This document shows positions 41,985 through 50,755 of a stretch of DNA of 64,000 nt, piece by piece. The DNA is from Pseudomonadota bacterium (GTDB lineage Bacteria; Pseudomonadota; Alphaproteobacteria; Rhizobiales; Beijerinckiaceae): contig JAJXWB010000015.1 of NCBI GenBank assembly GCA_021781815.1, forward strand, positions 1 to 64,000. Reading direction: 5' to 3'. A model generated the notes under the pieces. The model ran no database searches and was not told where the DNA came from. It saw only the letters and a program-made list of their open reading frames with translations. Position numbers and translations under genes: made by a program. Every line of letters begins with the position of its first letter. Positions within the stretch are counted from its first letter, which is position 1.

Positions 41985-42836
41985 ATGTCATCTCCCCTCC
42001 AAATCGCCTTCATCGGCTATGGCGAAGTCGGCAAGCGTTTCGCTCGTGACTTTTTGTCCGCGGGCGTCGAGGCTATCGTCGCCTACGACATCCTGTTCGA
42101 CGATCCCTCCCTTGCCGCGGCAAAACGCGCGGAGGCGCAGGCGGGCGGAGTTCGCCCGGCGGCGTCGGCCGCCGACGCGTTCAGGGATGCGGATATCGTC
42201 TTCTCCGCCGTCACCGCTGACGCCGTTGCGATGGTCGCGCGCCAGGCGCGTTCATGCGCGCGGCCCGGCCAGTATTTTGTCGACGTCAATTCCGCAGCGC
42301 CTGAAACCAAACGCGCGGCGGCAAAGGAACTCGACGCCGCCGGGGCGCGCTACATCGAGGCGGCGGTCATGGCGCCGATAGCGCCGAAGGGCATTGCCAC
42401 GCCCATTCTCGCTGGCGGCCCGCAGGCGGCGGCCGCCGCGGCGCTTCTCAATCCGCTTGGCATGGCGATCAAGCCGGTTGCGATCGAATACGGCCGCGCT
42501 TCTGCGACGAAGCTGTCGCGCTCGATCATGATCAAGGGCATCGAGGCGCTCATCGTCGACTGCGCCCGCGCCGCGCGCGCCTGGGACGTGCAGGACGACG
42601 TGTTCGCGAGCCTCAACGACACATTTCCGGGGACGGATTTCGCGAAACTCGCCGACATGATGGCCGGTCGCGTGCGCCAGCACGGGATCCGTCGCGCTGC
42701 CGAAATGCGCGAGGCCGCCGACATGCTCGATGATCTCGGCGTCAACGCGGACCTCGCACGCGCCGTCGCCGATGCGCAGGAGCGCGGCGCAGCGATCAAC
42801 GCCGACAAGGCGAAGGGGACGAAGGCGACGACATAG
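41985..42836 (+). CDS. NAD(P)-dependent oxidoreductase, 6-phosphogluconate-dehydrogenase-like (DUF1932)
   Basis: A 283-residue Rossmann protein. The cofactor motif IAFIGYGEVGKRFARDF is at residues 8-24. The C-terminal all-helical DUF1932 domain starts near KLSRSIMIKGIEALIVDCAR. It resembles beta-hydroxyacid dehydrogenases that oxidise phosphogluconate- or hydroxyisobutyrate-like compounds. The glycine-rich hinge AAVMAPIAPKGIATPILAGG lies between the domains. It starts 46 bases after the transglutaminase stop and could be the last gene of that set or independent. Substrate unknown. Confidence 0.88.
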   Translation: MSSPLQIAFIGYGEVGKRFARDFLSAGVEAIVAYDILFDDPSLAAAKRAEAQAGGVRPAASAADAFRDADIVFSAVTADAVAMVARQARSCARPGQYFVDVNSAAPETKRAAAKELDAAGARYIEAAVMAPIAPKGIATPILAGGPQAAAAAALLNPLGMAIKPVAIEYGRASATKLSRSIMIKGIEALIVDCARAARAWDVQDDVFASLNDTFPGTDFAKLADMMAGRVRQHGIRRAAEMREAADMLDDLGVNADLARAVADAQERGAAINADKAKGTKATT

Positions 42837-42914
42837 CGATCGCCGCCGCTACAAATCCTCTCATCAAGACGCGCCGCTGCACGCGCGGCCAGGATGAGAA
42901 TCAGGAACGTCCCG

Positions 42915-43958
42915 TCACGCCGCCACGACTCGACGCACGCCGTTTTCCGACTCCGCCCATTTCAACCGCCCGCCGCGCAGCATGTAGTTCACATGCGCCA
43001 GCGTTTCGGAGAAGGCGAAGCTCATCTGGTGCGGGTCGAGCGCGCGGTGGAACAGCACCGGCACGAATTCGGACGCGGCGCACGGTTTCTTCGCACAGGT
43101 CTCCGCAATCGCCGCACACCGCGCCTCATGATGGCCGATCAGCTCGGCCGAACGTTCATGCAAGCCATAGAACGGCAGTTGATGGCCCGGCAGCACCATC
43201 GCGTCCTCCGGCAGGGTCTTGAACGCATGGAGTGAACGGATGTAGAGGCCGAGCGGATCGCCGTCCGGCTCGACCGCCCATACGCTGACATTGGGCGAGA
43301 TCTTCGCCAGCACCTGATCGGCCGCCAGCAGAATCTTCTCGTCACGGCTCCACAGCATCGCCTGTTCCGGCGCATGGCCGTCGGCAGTCTGCACCTGCCA
43401 GACCCGCCCGCCGATCCTGATCTCGTCGCCTGCGACAATGCGCATGAACGTCGGCGGCAGCGGCGACACCATGCGCAGATAGCCGTGCCCGTTCGTCGCC
43501 ACGCGATCGGTGGTCGCGGCGTCGAGGCCGTGTTCGATGTAGAAGTCGCGATACGGCTTGGCGTCGAGCGCGCCAGGGCTGAGCGAGATGTTGAGGCAGC
43601 CGAGATAGGACGTTTGCGTCGTCACCATCGGCATATCGAACCGCTCGCACAGCCATCCCGCAAGCCCGATGTGATCGGGATGGAAATGCGTAACGATCAG
43701 CCTTGTTATGCGTCGACCGCTGAGCGGCCCCGCGCTCAACGCCTCCCAGGCCGCGCGCGTCGCCGCATTGTCGATGCCCGTGTCGAGCACAGCCCACCCG
43801 TCGCCGTCGTCGAGCACGAATATGTTGACGTGATTGAGCTGGAACGGCAGCGCAATCCGCGTCCACAATATGCCGGGCGCGACCTCGAGGAGTTCGCCGG
43901 GAGCCGGCGGCGCGGGGAAGGGATACAGAAGCGGATCGCGGATTGGGTTGTCGGTCAT
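42915..43958 (-). CDS. Metallo-beta-lactamase-fold hydrolase
   Basis: A 347-residue MBL-fold protein. The di-metal motif THFHPDHIGLAGWLCER places H91, H93, D95 and H96, with later ligands in TADGHAPEQAMLWSRDEK and LPGHQLPFYG. The N terminus resembles those of glyoxalase II and lactonase-type enzymes that carry extra C-terminal helices, as here (about 270-347). It is likely a thioester or lactone hydrolase. It is convergent with the DUF1932 gene and divergent from the phosphatase-like gene at 44140. No signal peptide. The substrate is not determinable. Confidence 0.92.
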   Translation of the reverse strand: MTDNPIRDPLLYPFPAPPAPGELLEVAPGILWTRIALPFQLNHVNIFVLDDGDGWAVLDTGIDNAATRAAWEALSAGPLSGRRITRLIVTHFHPDHIGLAGWLCERFDMPMVTTQTSYLGCLNISLSPGALDAKPYRDFYIEHGLDAATTDRVATNGHGYLRMVSPLPPTFMRIVAGDEIRIGGRVWQVQTADGHAPEQAMLWSRDEKILLAADQVLAKISPNVSVWAVEPDGDPLGLYIRSLHAFKTLPEDAMVLPGHQLPFYGLHERSAELIGHHEARCAAIAETCAKKPCAASEFVPVLFHRALDPHQMSFAFSETLAHVNYMLRGGRLKWAESENGVRRVVAA

Positions 43959-44139
43959 GTCGCCTTCGCTATATCAGCCAAGAATTCAACGGGCCGAAGA
44001 AGGCGCGTTCCGCCGCTATAATGGAACGGTCGCATGCGGCGAACAAGCGGACGCTGCAAACCACCCCGCGCGCGGGTGTTTTGTGGGCCCGCGCCGGCGC
44101 TCTATACTCCGGCGTCGTCACTTGCAGGCGGAATTCGCA

Positions 44140-44715
44140 ATGACCCGTTCGCTCCTGTCCGCGCTCACTGTCTGCGGCATCGCCGAACTCGACATCCAGA
44201 CGACGCGCGGCGTAACCGACGTGCTGTCGCTGCTCGATCCAGACATGCCGGATCCGCCGGGATTTGCTGCCTGGCCGCGGCATCGCCGCACGCTTTTGCG
44301 CTTCCATGACGAGATAGAACCAAAGCCGGGAATCGTTCTGCCCGCCCCCGAGCACATCGACGCCATCCTGGCCTATGGCCGCGCGTTCGAGCGCCATCCC
44401 GGCGACAAGCATCTGCTCGTCCATTGCCACATGGGAATGTCGCGCTCAACGGCGGCGATGGCGGCCCTGATCGCGCAGGCCGAGCCGCAGACCGACGCCG
44501 ACGCCGTCTTTGAACGCGTGTTCGCGATCCGGCAACGGTCATGGCCAAATTCGCTGATGGTGCGCATGGCCGACGACTCGCTCGGGCGCGGCGGCTCGCT
44601 CGTCATGGGCATGCGCCGTCTTTATGGCCGCCAGCTCGTGAACTTCCCCACCTACGGCCAGAGCCTGCGCTCGATCGGCCGCGGCGTCGAAGTCGACATG
44701 GCCATTCAGGCGTGA
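44140..44715 (+). CDS. Tyrosine-phosphatase-like protein (CX5R motif)
   Basis: About 191 residues from ATG 44140. It carries the protein-tyrosine-phosphatase P-loop VHCHMGMSRSTAAMAALIAQ at about residues 96-115 (CX5R is C-H-M-G-M-S-R), with an upstream Asp-containing region GVTDVLSLLDPDMPD that may supply the general acid. The size fits single-domain bacterial dual-specificity-type phosphatases. The rest of the protein (FAIRQRSWPNSLMVRMADD) is not recognisable by eye. It lies between the divergent MBL hydrolase gene and an acyl-CoA dehydrogenase gene on the same strand. Confidence 0.8.
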   Translation: MTRSLLSALTVCGIAELDIQTTRGVTDVLSLLDPDMPDPPGFAAWPRHRRTLLRFHDEIEPKPGIVLPAPEHIDAILAYGRAFERHPGDKHLLVHCHMGMSRSTAAMAALIAQAEPQTDADAVFERVFAIRQRSWPNSLMVRMADDSLGRGGSLVMGMRRLYGRQLVNFPTYGQSLRSIGRGVEVDMAIQA

Positions 44716-44822
44716 TTTGCGCGCGTCAGGCCCATTAGTCTGATTTAGCGCAAGGCGCCGCCTCCGCCCTGTCCGCAGGATTGAGCCAGGCTCAGAGAAA
44801 ACTTCGGGAAAGAGACGTCGCG

Positions 44823-45962
44823 ATGGATTTCGAATTTTCAGCCGCGCAAGAGCAGGTGCGCGAGACCGTCATTCGCTTCGCGCAGAAGGAGATCGCGCCG
44901 CGCGTGCGTGAGATCGAGGAGACCGAGACCTTTCCTGTCGATCTGTTCAGGAAGTTCGCGGCGGTCGGCCTCATGGGCGTTCGCTATCCGGAAGCCGACG
45001 GCGGCGCCGGCATGGACAAGGTTTCCGACTGCATCGTGCGCGAGGAGATGAGCCGCGTCTGTCAATCGGTTTCCGCGGCATGGTCGGCGGCGACCCACAT
45101 CGGCATCTGGCCAATCTGGCGCGGCGGCACCGACGCGCAGAAAGCGCGGTGGTTCCGGCCGGCGCTCGATGGCGAGAAGATCGCAGCCTTCGCCCTGTCG
45201 GAGCCGGACGGAGGCTCGGATGTGCGCGCGTTGCGCACGAAAGCCGAACGCGTGGCGGGCGGCTGGACGCTCAACGGTGCCAAACTTTATATCACCAACG
45301 CGCCCTTCGCCGATTTCCTTCTGCTCGCCGCACGCACGAAACCGGGGCGCGCCACCGATGCGATCAGCCTGTTCATGGTCGATCTGCCGAACCCCGGCAT
45401 CTCGATTTCCAAGCTCGACAAGGAAGGAATCCGCGCATCGGAAACGGGCCTCGTCCACATCGCGGACGCCTTCGTGCCGGACGAAGCCCTGCTCGGCATG
45501 CAGGAGGGCTCATATCATCTCGTTATGGAAGCGCTCGCCGAAAACCGCGTCGGCGTATCGGCCAATTGCCTCGGAATGGCGCGCGCGGCCTACGAAACCG
45601 CGCTCGGCTACGCCAGGACACGGCTCGTGCGCGGCAAGCCGATCATCGAATATCAGGCTGTCGCGCACAAGCTGGCGGACATGGCCACGGAGATCGAGGC
45701 GGCGAAATGGCTCGTCTATTACGGCGCCTGGCGCGTTGACCAGGGTACCATCGACATGGCGCTCGCGTCGAAGGTCAAGCTGCATTGCTCCGAGATGGCG
45801 GTGCGCGTGTCCGAGATGGCGATCCGCGTGCTCGGTGGCGCCGGCCTGATGCGCGAATATCCGGTCGGCCGCATCCATCGCGATGCGCTCGTCTACCTCA
45901 TGGGTGAGGGAACGTCGGAAATCCAGCGCAACATCATTTCGCGCGCAATGTCGAAGGACTGA
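44823..45962 (+). CDS. Acyl-CoA dehydrogenase (379 aa)
   Basis: A complete enzyme starting MDFEFSAAQEQVRETVIRFA at 44823, preceded by GGGAAAGAG. Family signatures: VRYPEADGGAGMDKVSD, FALSEPDGGSDVRALRTKAE, GTSEIQRNIISRAMSKD (the C-terminal FAD/substrate motif) and RVLGGAGLMREYPVGRIHRD. The C-terminal motif resembles cyclohexanecarboxyl- or short-chain-type enzymes. It converges with the thiolase-like gene at 45996 across 33 bases. The genes to either side do not form an obvious pathway with it, and no electron-transfer flavoprotein gene is near. Substrate unknown. Confidence 0.94.
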   Translation: MDFEFSAAQEQVRETVIRFAQKEIAPRVREIEETETFPVDLFRKFAAVGLMGVRYPEADGGAGMDKVSDCIVREEMSRVCQSVSAAWSAATHIGIWPIWRGGTDAQKARWFRPALDGEKIAAFALSEPDGGSDVRALRTKAERVAGGWTLNGAKLYITNAPFADFLLLAARTKPGRATDAISLFMVDLPNPGISISKLDKEGIRASETGLVHIADAFVPDEALLGMQEGSYHLVMEALAENRVGVSANCLGMARAAYETALGYARTRLVRGKPIIEYQAVAHKLADMATEIEAAKWLVYYGAWRVDQGTIDMALASKVKLHCSEMAVRVSEMAIRVLGGAGLMREYPVGRIHRDALVYLMGEGTSEIQRNIISRAMSKD

Positions 45963-45995
45963 TCGCCGCGCGTCTCGGGATGAGGGCGCGAACGC

Positions 45996-47534
45996 CTATT
46001 CAGCCACGAAGATATTCCGCTGGCCCTCGCGCCTGACCACGCCTGTCCGTCCCAGCCCTTCCTTCTCCTGCAAATCCGCCAGCGTCGCCGCATCGTTCGC
46101 CGTATTCGCCACGAAACGCCGGCCGCTGGCGGCCTCGCGGCCGATGACGATGCCAAGTTCAGGCCCGTTCCTGCCGTGCATGATCGTGTAGGTCTCGATG
46201 ACAGCCGCCCCCGAGGGCGTCTCGGTGAAAGGCGCCTTCGGCAGCGCATCGAGTTCCGCCTGCAGCGCGTTCGGCGGCTCGCGCTTCCAGGAGCCGCGCC
46301 TCGGCGTCGTCGAATAGACGCCCCACGAATGCTTGGTGATGTAATTGCCGTTCGCCGTGACAAGACCGAACTTGCCGGGCCGCGCGCGCGTCTGACGGAT
46401 CATTTCGGAAATCGAATGCAGCACGTAGCTGTTGCCGGGGCCGCCAAAAAAGGGAAGGCCGCCAGTGATTGTCAGGCCGCGCGGATCGTTCTCGTCAAGC
46501 CCCAGCTCGCGGCATGCGATTTCGACGGCGGACGGAAAGCACGAATAGAGATCGAATATTGCGATCTCCTCCATGCTCTTGCCCGCCATGGCCAGGGCGC
46601 GCCGCGCTCCCCGCGCCATCGCGGGCGAGCGAGCGATGTTGTCGCGCTCGGTCAGATACCAGTGATCGTGCCCGTCGGCGCAGCCGTGCAGATAAACCCA
46701 CTTGCCTTCGGGCACGCCTGCGCGCCGCGCCTCGCCGACCGACGTGACGATTACCGCCGCCGCCTGGTCGATGAAGGCGTTGGCGTTCATCAAGCGCGGA
46801 TAGGGAAAGCCGATCCAGCGATTGCTCTCGTTCACGGTCGCGATCTGCTCGGCGCTGTAGCCCTCGCGCCGCGTCGCCAGCGGATTGCCCGCGGCGACCG
46901 CGGCAAAGCGCGCGAACAGGTCGCCCATTGCGCGCATATGCGTGGGAACGTCACGCTGCTTCAGCCCGCGCACGGCGTTCTCGATCAGCGGATACATGAC
47001 GATCGCCGCGCGCATGCCGTGCGCGTCTTCGTGATCGCTCCAACCGCGCCGCTTCTCGCCAACGAGTTCGGGCAAGCCGCCGGGATCTTCGGCCCAGACG
47101 CCTTCTATTCCTGCCCGCTCCGCGCCGTGTTGCGTGCGCAACGCCTCGCCGCCGACGATCAGCGCCGCCCGCATTTCGCCGCGCGCGATCTGTTCCGAAA
47201 ACCAGTTCACGAGATATTGCGGCATGTTCCCGCCGTTCCACGTATAGATTTCGCGGGACGGCGACAGGCCAAGCCGCTGCGCGACGCTGCGCGGCGGATT
47301 GGTCGATGTTCCAAGCCTCGTCGCGAAACGATGCGAGGTGTCCGCGAACAGGCGCAGCATCGCGATCGTATCGATGCGCGCGGCCAGCGCGGGCGCGCCG
47401 CAATCGGCGAGCGCGCGCGCGCCTGCCTGCGCCAACAGGTCGAACGGCGAGCGCGCCTGATCCACCGGCGTCGTCATGTCCGTGATATCGCCTGCCCCGA
47501 CGAGGATGGGCGTTGTGTCGTCGATGTCGGTCAT
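45996..47534 (-). CDS. Thiolase-like protein (acetyl-CoA acetyltransferase family)
   Basis: A 512-residue thiolase-superfamily protein of the SCP-x-like kind. It opens TPILVGAGDITDMTTPVDQA, then has IYTWNGGNMPQYLVNWFSEQ where classical thiolases have the nucleophile Cys. The C half contains IFDLYSCFPSAVEIACRELG and TGGLPFFGGPGNSYVLHSIS, where the second His is expected. The missing N-terminal Cys suggests a lyase-type or non-condensing role, as for steroid-degradation thiolase-like aldolases, but this is inference. A C-terminal OB-like extension (about 400-512) is present. It lies 24 bases upstream of nothing on its strand except the PCu(A)C gene, with which it may share transcription. Confidence 0.85.
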   Translation of the reverse strand: MTDIDDTTPILVGAGDITDMTTPVDQARSPFDLLAQAGARALADCGAPALAARIDTIAMLRLFADTSHRFATRLGTSTNPPRSVAQRLGLSPSREIYTWNGGNMPQYLVNWFSEQIARGEMRAALIVGGEALRTQHGAERAGIEGVWAEDPGGLPELVGEKRRGWSDHEDAHGMRAAIVMYPLIENAVRGLKQRDVPTHMRAMGDLFARFAAVAAGNPLATRREGYSAEQIATVNESNRWIGFPYPRLMNANAFIDQAAAVIVTSVGEARRAGVPEGKWVYLHGCADGHDHWYLTERDNIARSPAMARGARRALAMAGKSMEEIAIFDLYSCFPSAVEIACRELGLDENDPRGLTITGGLPFFGGPGNSYVLHSISEMIRQTRARPGKFGLVTANGNYITKHSWGVYSTTPRRGSWKREPPNALQAELDALPKAPFTETPSGAAVIETYTIMHGRNGPELGIVIGREAASGRRFVANTANDAATLADLQEKEGLGRTGVVRREGQRNIFVAE

Positions 47535-47558
47535 GTGCTCTCTTCCAATGCCGCGAGA

Positions 47559-48020
47559 TCAGCGCATGTCCATTTTCATCTGGCCGCCCGATGCTCCGAT
47601 CGGCTCGACTTTCATTTCGACAGGCACGGCGCCCGCCTTCTCGAACGTGACGATCGCCTTGATCGTCGCGCCGACTTTCAGTGGCTGTTTCAGCCCAACG
47701 AGCATGAGGTGATAGCCGCCGGGCTTCATCTCGATCGCCTGACCAGCCGGTATCTTCAGTCCATCCGTCAGTTGCCGCATCTTCATCACGCCGTTGTCCA
47801 TCGACATTTCGTGAACCTCGACGTGATCGGCCGCATCCGTCGTCGCTGACACAAGCCTGTCCTCCGTCGCCCCCGCATTGTGCAGGGTCATGTAGGCGGC
47901 GCCGACGCTGGCGCCCGGCGGCGTGGCGCGCGCCCACGGATTCATCACCATCACGTCGGCGGCCTGCGCGCAGATGGCCGAGGCGACGAGCGCCAGCCCG
48001 AAGAAAGCGATACGCTTCAT
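47559..48020 (-). CDS. Periplasmic copper chaperone PCu(A)C
   Basis: A 153-residue protein with a signal peptide (MKRIAFFGLALVASAICAQA, cleavage after residue 20). The mature part begins ADVMVMNPWARATPPGASVG and has the copper-binding His/Met set: HVEVHEMSMDNGVMKM and, later, GYHLMLVGL. PCu(A)C proteins deliver Cu(I) to the CuA site of cytochrome c oxidase in the periplasm. It is usually encoded near other copper or cytochrome assembly genes; here it is between a thiolase-like gene and a divergent biotinyl carrier gene, so the neighbourhood gives no functional support. The ATG at 48020 is clear. Confidence 0.95.
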   Translation of the reverse strand: MKRIAFFGLALVASAICAQAADVMVMNPWARATPPGASVGAAYMTLHNAGATEDRLVSATTDAADHVEVHEMSMDNGVMKMRQLTDGLKIPAGQAIEMKPGGYHLMLVGLKQPLKVGATIKAIVTFEKAGAVPVEMKVEPIGASGGQMKMDMR

Positions 48021-48172
48021 GATGGTCTCCTGATACGCCCGCAGGCGCGGACAAGTGCGTTCCGCCGAACGCTATCCCAACCCGGGCCCGGGAACAAAGC
48101 CGCCGGCGCTCTTCTCCGGCGGCTTCGCCATGCTAGGATCACCGCCATTCAGATCAAGCTGGAGAGAGATTC

Positions 48173-48388
48173 ATGGCGACCAGGGTTGCGTCCGACGTCA
48201 GTGGCTCGGTCTGGAAGTTGATCGCGCGTCCAGGCGAGGCGGTAGAGGCTGAAGCCGAGATCGCCATTATCGAATCGATGAAGATGGAGATCCCGGTGAT
48301 CGCGCCGCGCGCCGGACGGCTCGCACGTTTTCTCGTGGCGGAAGGCGAATCGATCTCGGAAGGACAGCCGATCGCCGAGATCGAGTGA
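48173..48388 (+). CDS. Stand-alone biotinyl carrier protein (71 aa)
   Basis: A single biotinyl-lipoyl domain: ASDVSGSVWKLIARPGEAVE, the lysine motif ESMKMEIPVIAP (biotinylated Lys in MKM at about residue 41), and the second half ARFLVAEGESISEGQPIAEI. The length is close to the minimum for the fold. ESMKMEIP is the pattern of acyl-CoA carboxylase and oxaloacetate decarboxylase carriers. No carboxylase subunit gene is adjacent; the only biotin enzyme in the window, 30 kb away, already has a BCCP domain. GGAGAGA precedes the ATG. It may serve a carboxylase encoded elsewhere. Confidence 0.9.
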   Translation: MATRVASDVSGSVWKLIARPGEAVEAEAEIAIIESMKMEIPVIAPRAGRLARFLVAEGESISEGQPIAEIE

Positions 48389-48401
48389 ACGCGGAAAAAT
48401 C

Positions 48402-48435
48402 GGACCGGCGGTCTCACGAAGGATCGCGCCGGTCC
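48402..48435. terminator. Candidate hairpin after the biotinyl carrier gene
   Basis: GGACCGGCG and its exact complement CGCCGGTCC, 16 bases apart, start 14 bases after the stop codon at 48388. The stem is strong, but there is no U-run, so termination would be Rho-dependent or the hairpin may protect the 3' end. Confidence 0.45.
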
Positions 48436-49028
48436 GGTCGCCCCAACCCTCGTCGCCGACGGGGCCGCCGCTGCGACAGTTGAAATATCGTTCGGAAATG
48501 TCGCGCGACCGTTAAGCGAAAGGCGCAACATAGATTCAAATCGTCGGCCGCACAGGCCGCAAAGCCGGCATGTGCGGCCGGAAATGGCGTCTGGGCGGGG
48601 AAAAATTGGGGGACCACGGACGCCGGCTGTCAACAGCGCCGAAAATTTCTGGAAATGCTGGTGGTGCACGCAGTTTCGGCGAACGGGTCTCTCTTGGCCG
48701 GCCGTAAAATTCCCGGGAAGACGGCAATATGACCGGGAAAATGCGGTTGAGCCGCGCCCCTGGGTCATACCCCATGGTCGCAACCATCGGAAATAACGCG
48801 ATATTCTTCGGGCGAAACCGGAAATTCCCGAAGCGTCGGCGACGGGAACAAACGGGAATCGATTTGCGATTTGGCGCGTCCAAATGCGAGCCAGACCGCA
48901 TCCGACCGCGCGTCCCCACACGAGACTGGCGCGCGCCTGCGACCGGCGGCGATTTTTCCTCTAGCCCAAGCCCTGAATTTGTGGATTAGTAGTGGGTGGA
49001 TCGTCGCTTCCGACTAGGGGCGGCGGTC
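48436..49028. other. Gene-poor stretch left of the methylase cassette
   Basis: About 590 bases with no supportable gene on either strand. It contains several GGGAA/TTCCC blocks and is less GC-rich than its flanks. Open frames here, such as the one at 48154-48921 on the minus strand, have no recognisable motifs. It might be the remains of older sequence at the boundary of the accessory segment. Confidence 0.5.
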
Positions 49029-49108
49029 GTTTCACAAGCCGGCATGACCATGGAGGGTCGGACCGGGCGTGTGGTTTACATAGCGGTCTGACGACCGTGT
49101 TGTGAAAC
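49029..49108 (+). other. Structured leader: long-range inverted repeat before the methylase gene
   Basis: GTTTCACAA at 49029-49037 pairs exactly with TTGTGAAAC at 49100-49108. Inside the 62-base loop a second stem CGGTC-TGAC-GACCG lies at 49084-49097. The element ends 81 bases before the methylase ATG. It may be an RNA leader, a protein-binding site, or the left edge of the mobile cassette. No known RNA family was recognised. Confidence 0.5.
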
Positions 49109-49189
49109 CTGCGCCCAGAGTCCGCCCTCGTGGCGACCGCCTCTTCCGAACCGGAGCCGACGTTCCGATTACGTGAAGAGGAGTTCGAC

Positions 49190-50755
49190 ATGACCGCCGA
49201 AAGATCGCCTACCAATAAGAAGGTGAAGCCGCCCGAAGGGGTGACGTCGCATCTGAAGACGAAATCCCGCCAGCGTCGCGAGCGCCAGAGGTTGCTGACC
49301 ACGGTCGGCTTCCACGCCGCGGCGCAGCGCAATGACCTTCTGCCGAAGCTCGAGATCATCTACGCGCCGATCGAAAGCGTCCGGCCGGCGAACCGGCGGG
49401 TTCGCAAGCAGGATGTCGCGCAGACGGCGCGGGTCTTGTCGAGCATCCGCAAATTCGGGGTGGCGGCGCCGATCCTCGTCGACGAATCCTATCGCATCGT
49501 GCATGGCCACGCCGTTTACGACGCGGCGCGCGAGGCGGGTCTCCCGAAGATTCCGGTCATCTGCATCACGCATCTGTCGGAGTCGGAACGCCGCCTCCTG
49601 TCGATCGCGCTCAATCGCCTGGGCGAAACCGGTCGGTGGGACGAGGAGGTCCTGCGGCTCGAATTCGAGGAGCTTATCGAGATCGACGAGGACGTGGTCG
49701 TCACCGGGTTCGAGCCGGCTGAGATCGACGCATTGCTGCTGGACGATGATTTGGAGACCGATGACGATGACGCTGCGGATTGCCAGCCGGACGCGGTCGC
49801 GGTGTCGCGGCCGGGCGACCTGTGGGTCCTCGGGCGCCACCGGCTGCTGCAGGGCGACGCGCGAGACCCCGAGAGCTATGCGCGCGTAATGCAGCCGGAC
49901 GAATTGGCGCGGGTCGTCCTGACGGACGTTCCGTTCAACGTCCCGATCGCCGGCCACGTGACCTCGCAGGCGCATCGCGAGTTTGCGATGGCCGCCGGCG
50001 AGATGAGCCGCGAGGAGTTCGGCGCCTTCAACCGCGACTGGATGGAGGCGTCTGCGGCCTACATCGTCGATGGCGGCCTCATCGCCACTTTTATCGACTG
50101 GCGCTCGGTGGAACTGGTGCTGGCCTGCGGCCGCGAGCTCGGCCTCGGCCTGCTGAACGTCGTGGTCTGGGCGAAGTCGAATGGCGGGCAGGGCAGCTTC
50201 TGGCGCAGCCAGCACGAACTGCTGCCCGTCTTCAAGAAGGGCTCAGCGGCGCACGTCAACAATGTCGAGCTCGGACGGTTCGGCCGCTGGCGCTCCAACG
50301 TTTGGACCTACGCCGGCGCCTCGTCGCTCGGGTCTGACGCGCGCGAGGGACTGGCGGATCACCCGACGGTGAAACCCCGCGCGCTGCTGGAAGACGCGCT
50401 CCTCGACGTCAGCAACCGGGACGAGATCGTGCTGGAGCCGTTTGCAGGGTCCGGTTCGACGCTGATCGCCGCCGAGAGCGTCGGGCGCATCTGCCGGGCG
50501 ATCGAGATCGACGGGGCCTATTGCGACGTCGCGATCCGGCGCTGGCAGTCGATGACCGGCGAGGAGGCGACGCTTTTCGAGACTGGCGAGACTTTCGCCG
50601 AGGTAGCGGCGCGACGCGCGGGCGCTCCGCCTGACCTGCCGCCACAGCTCTCGCGCGAAAACGGCAATGTGGCGCCGGACGAGGACGACGAAGCGTCGGC
50701 CGGTTCCAAGTGTGACGCCGCCAACGATCGGGAGGCGCGCCATGAAGCCCGATAA
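49190..50755 (+). CDS. DNA methyltransferase with N-terminal ParB-like domain
   Basis: About 521 residues from ATG 49190 (AAGAGGAG upstream). Residues about 50-150 are a ParB/Srx-like nuclease fold (IVHGHAVYDAAREAGLPKIP). The methyltransferase follows: motif IV at 246-249 reads DVPF instead of the usual DPPY, in VVLTDVPFNVPIAGHVTSQA; HPTVKP is at 391-396; the SAM-binding motif VLEPFAGSGSTLIAAE is at 414-429. Motif order IV before I marks a beta-class N4-cytosine or N6-adenine enzyme. It overlaps the DUF5681 gene by 14 bases. No restriction endonuclease is encoded, so it is an orphan methylase. The same three-gene cassette occurs in many alphaproteobacteria. Confidence 0.9.
   Translation: MTAERSPTNKKVKPPEGVTSHLKTKSRQRRERQRLLTTVGFHAAAQRNDLLPKLEIIYAPIESVRPANRRVRKQDVAQTARVLSSIRKFGVAAPILVDESYRIVHGHAVYDAAREAGLPKIPVICITHLSESERRLLSIALNRLGETGRWDEEVLRLEFEELIEIDEDVVVTGFEPAEIDALLLDDDLETDDDDAADCQPDAVAVSRPGDLWVLGRHRLLQGDARDPESYARVMQPDELARVVLTDVPFNVPIAGHVTSQAHREFAMAAGEMSREEFGAFNRDWMEASAAYIVDGGLIATFIDWRSVELVLACGRELGLGLLNVVVWAKSNGGQGSFWRSQHELLPVFKKGSAAHVNNVELGRFGRWRSNVWTYAGASSLGSDAREGLADHPTVKPRALLEDALLDVSNRDEIVLEPFAGSGSTLIAAESVGRICRAIEIDGAYCDVAIRRWQSMTGEEATLFETGETFAEVAARRAGAPPDLPPQLSRENGNVAPDEDDEASAGSKCDAANDREARHEAR

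Noticed and set aside
48154-48921. 255-codon minus-strand frame left of the methylase cassette
   Set aside because: No recognisable domain, no ribosome binding site, overlaps the biotinyl carrier gene on the other strand; left as unassigned sequence.
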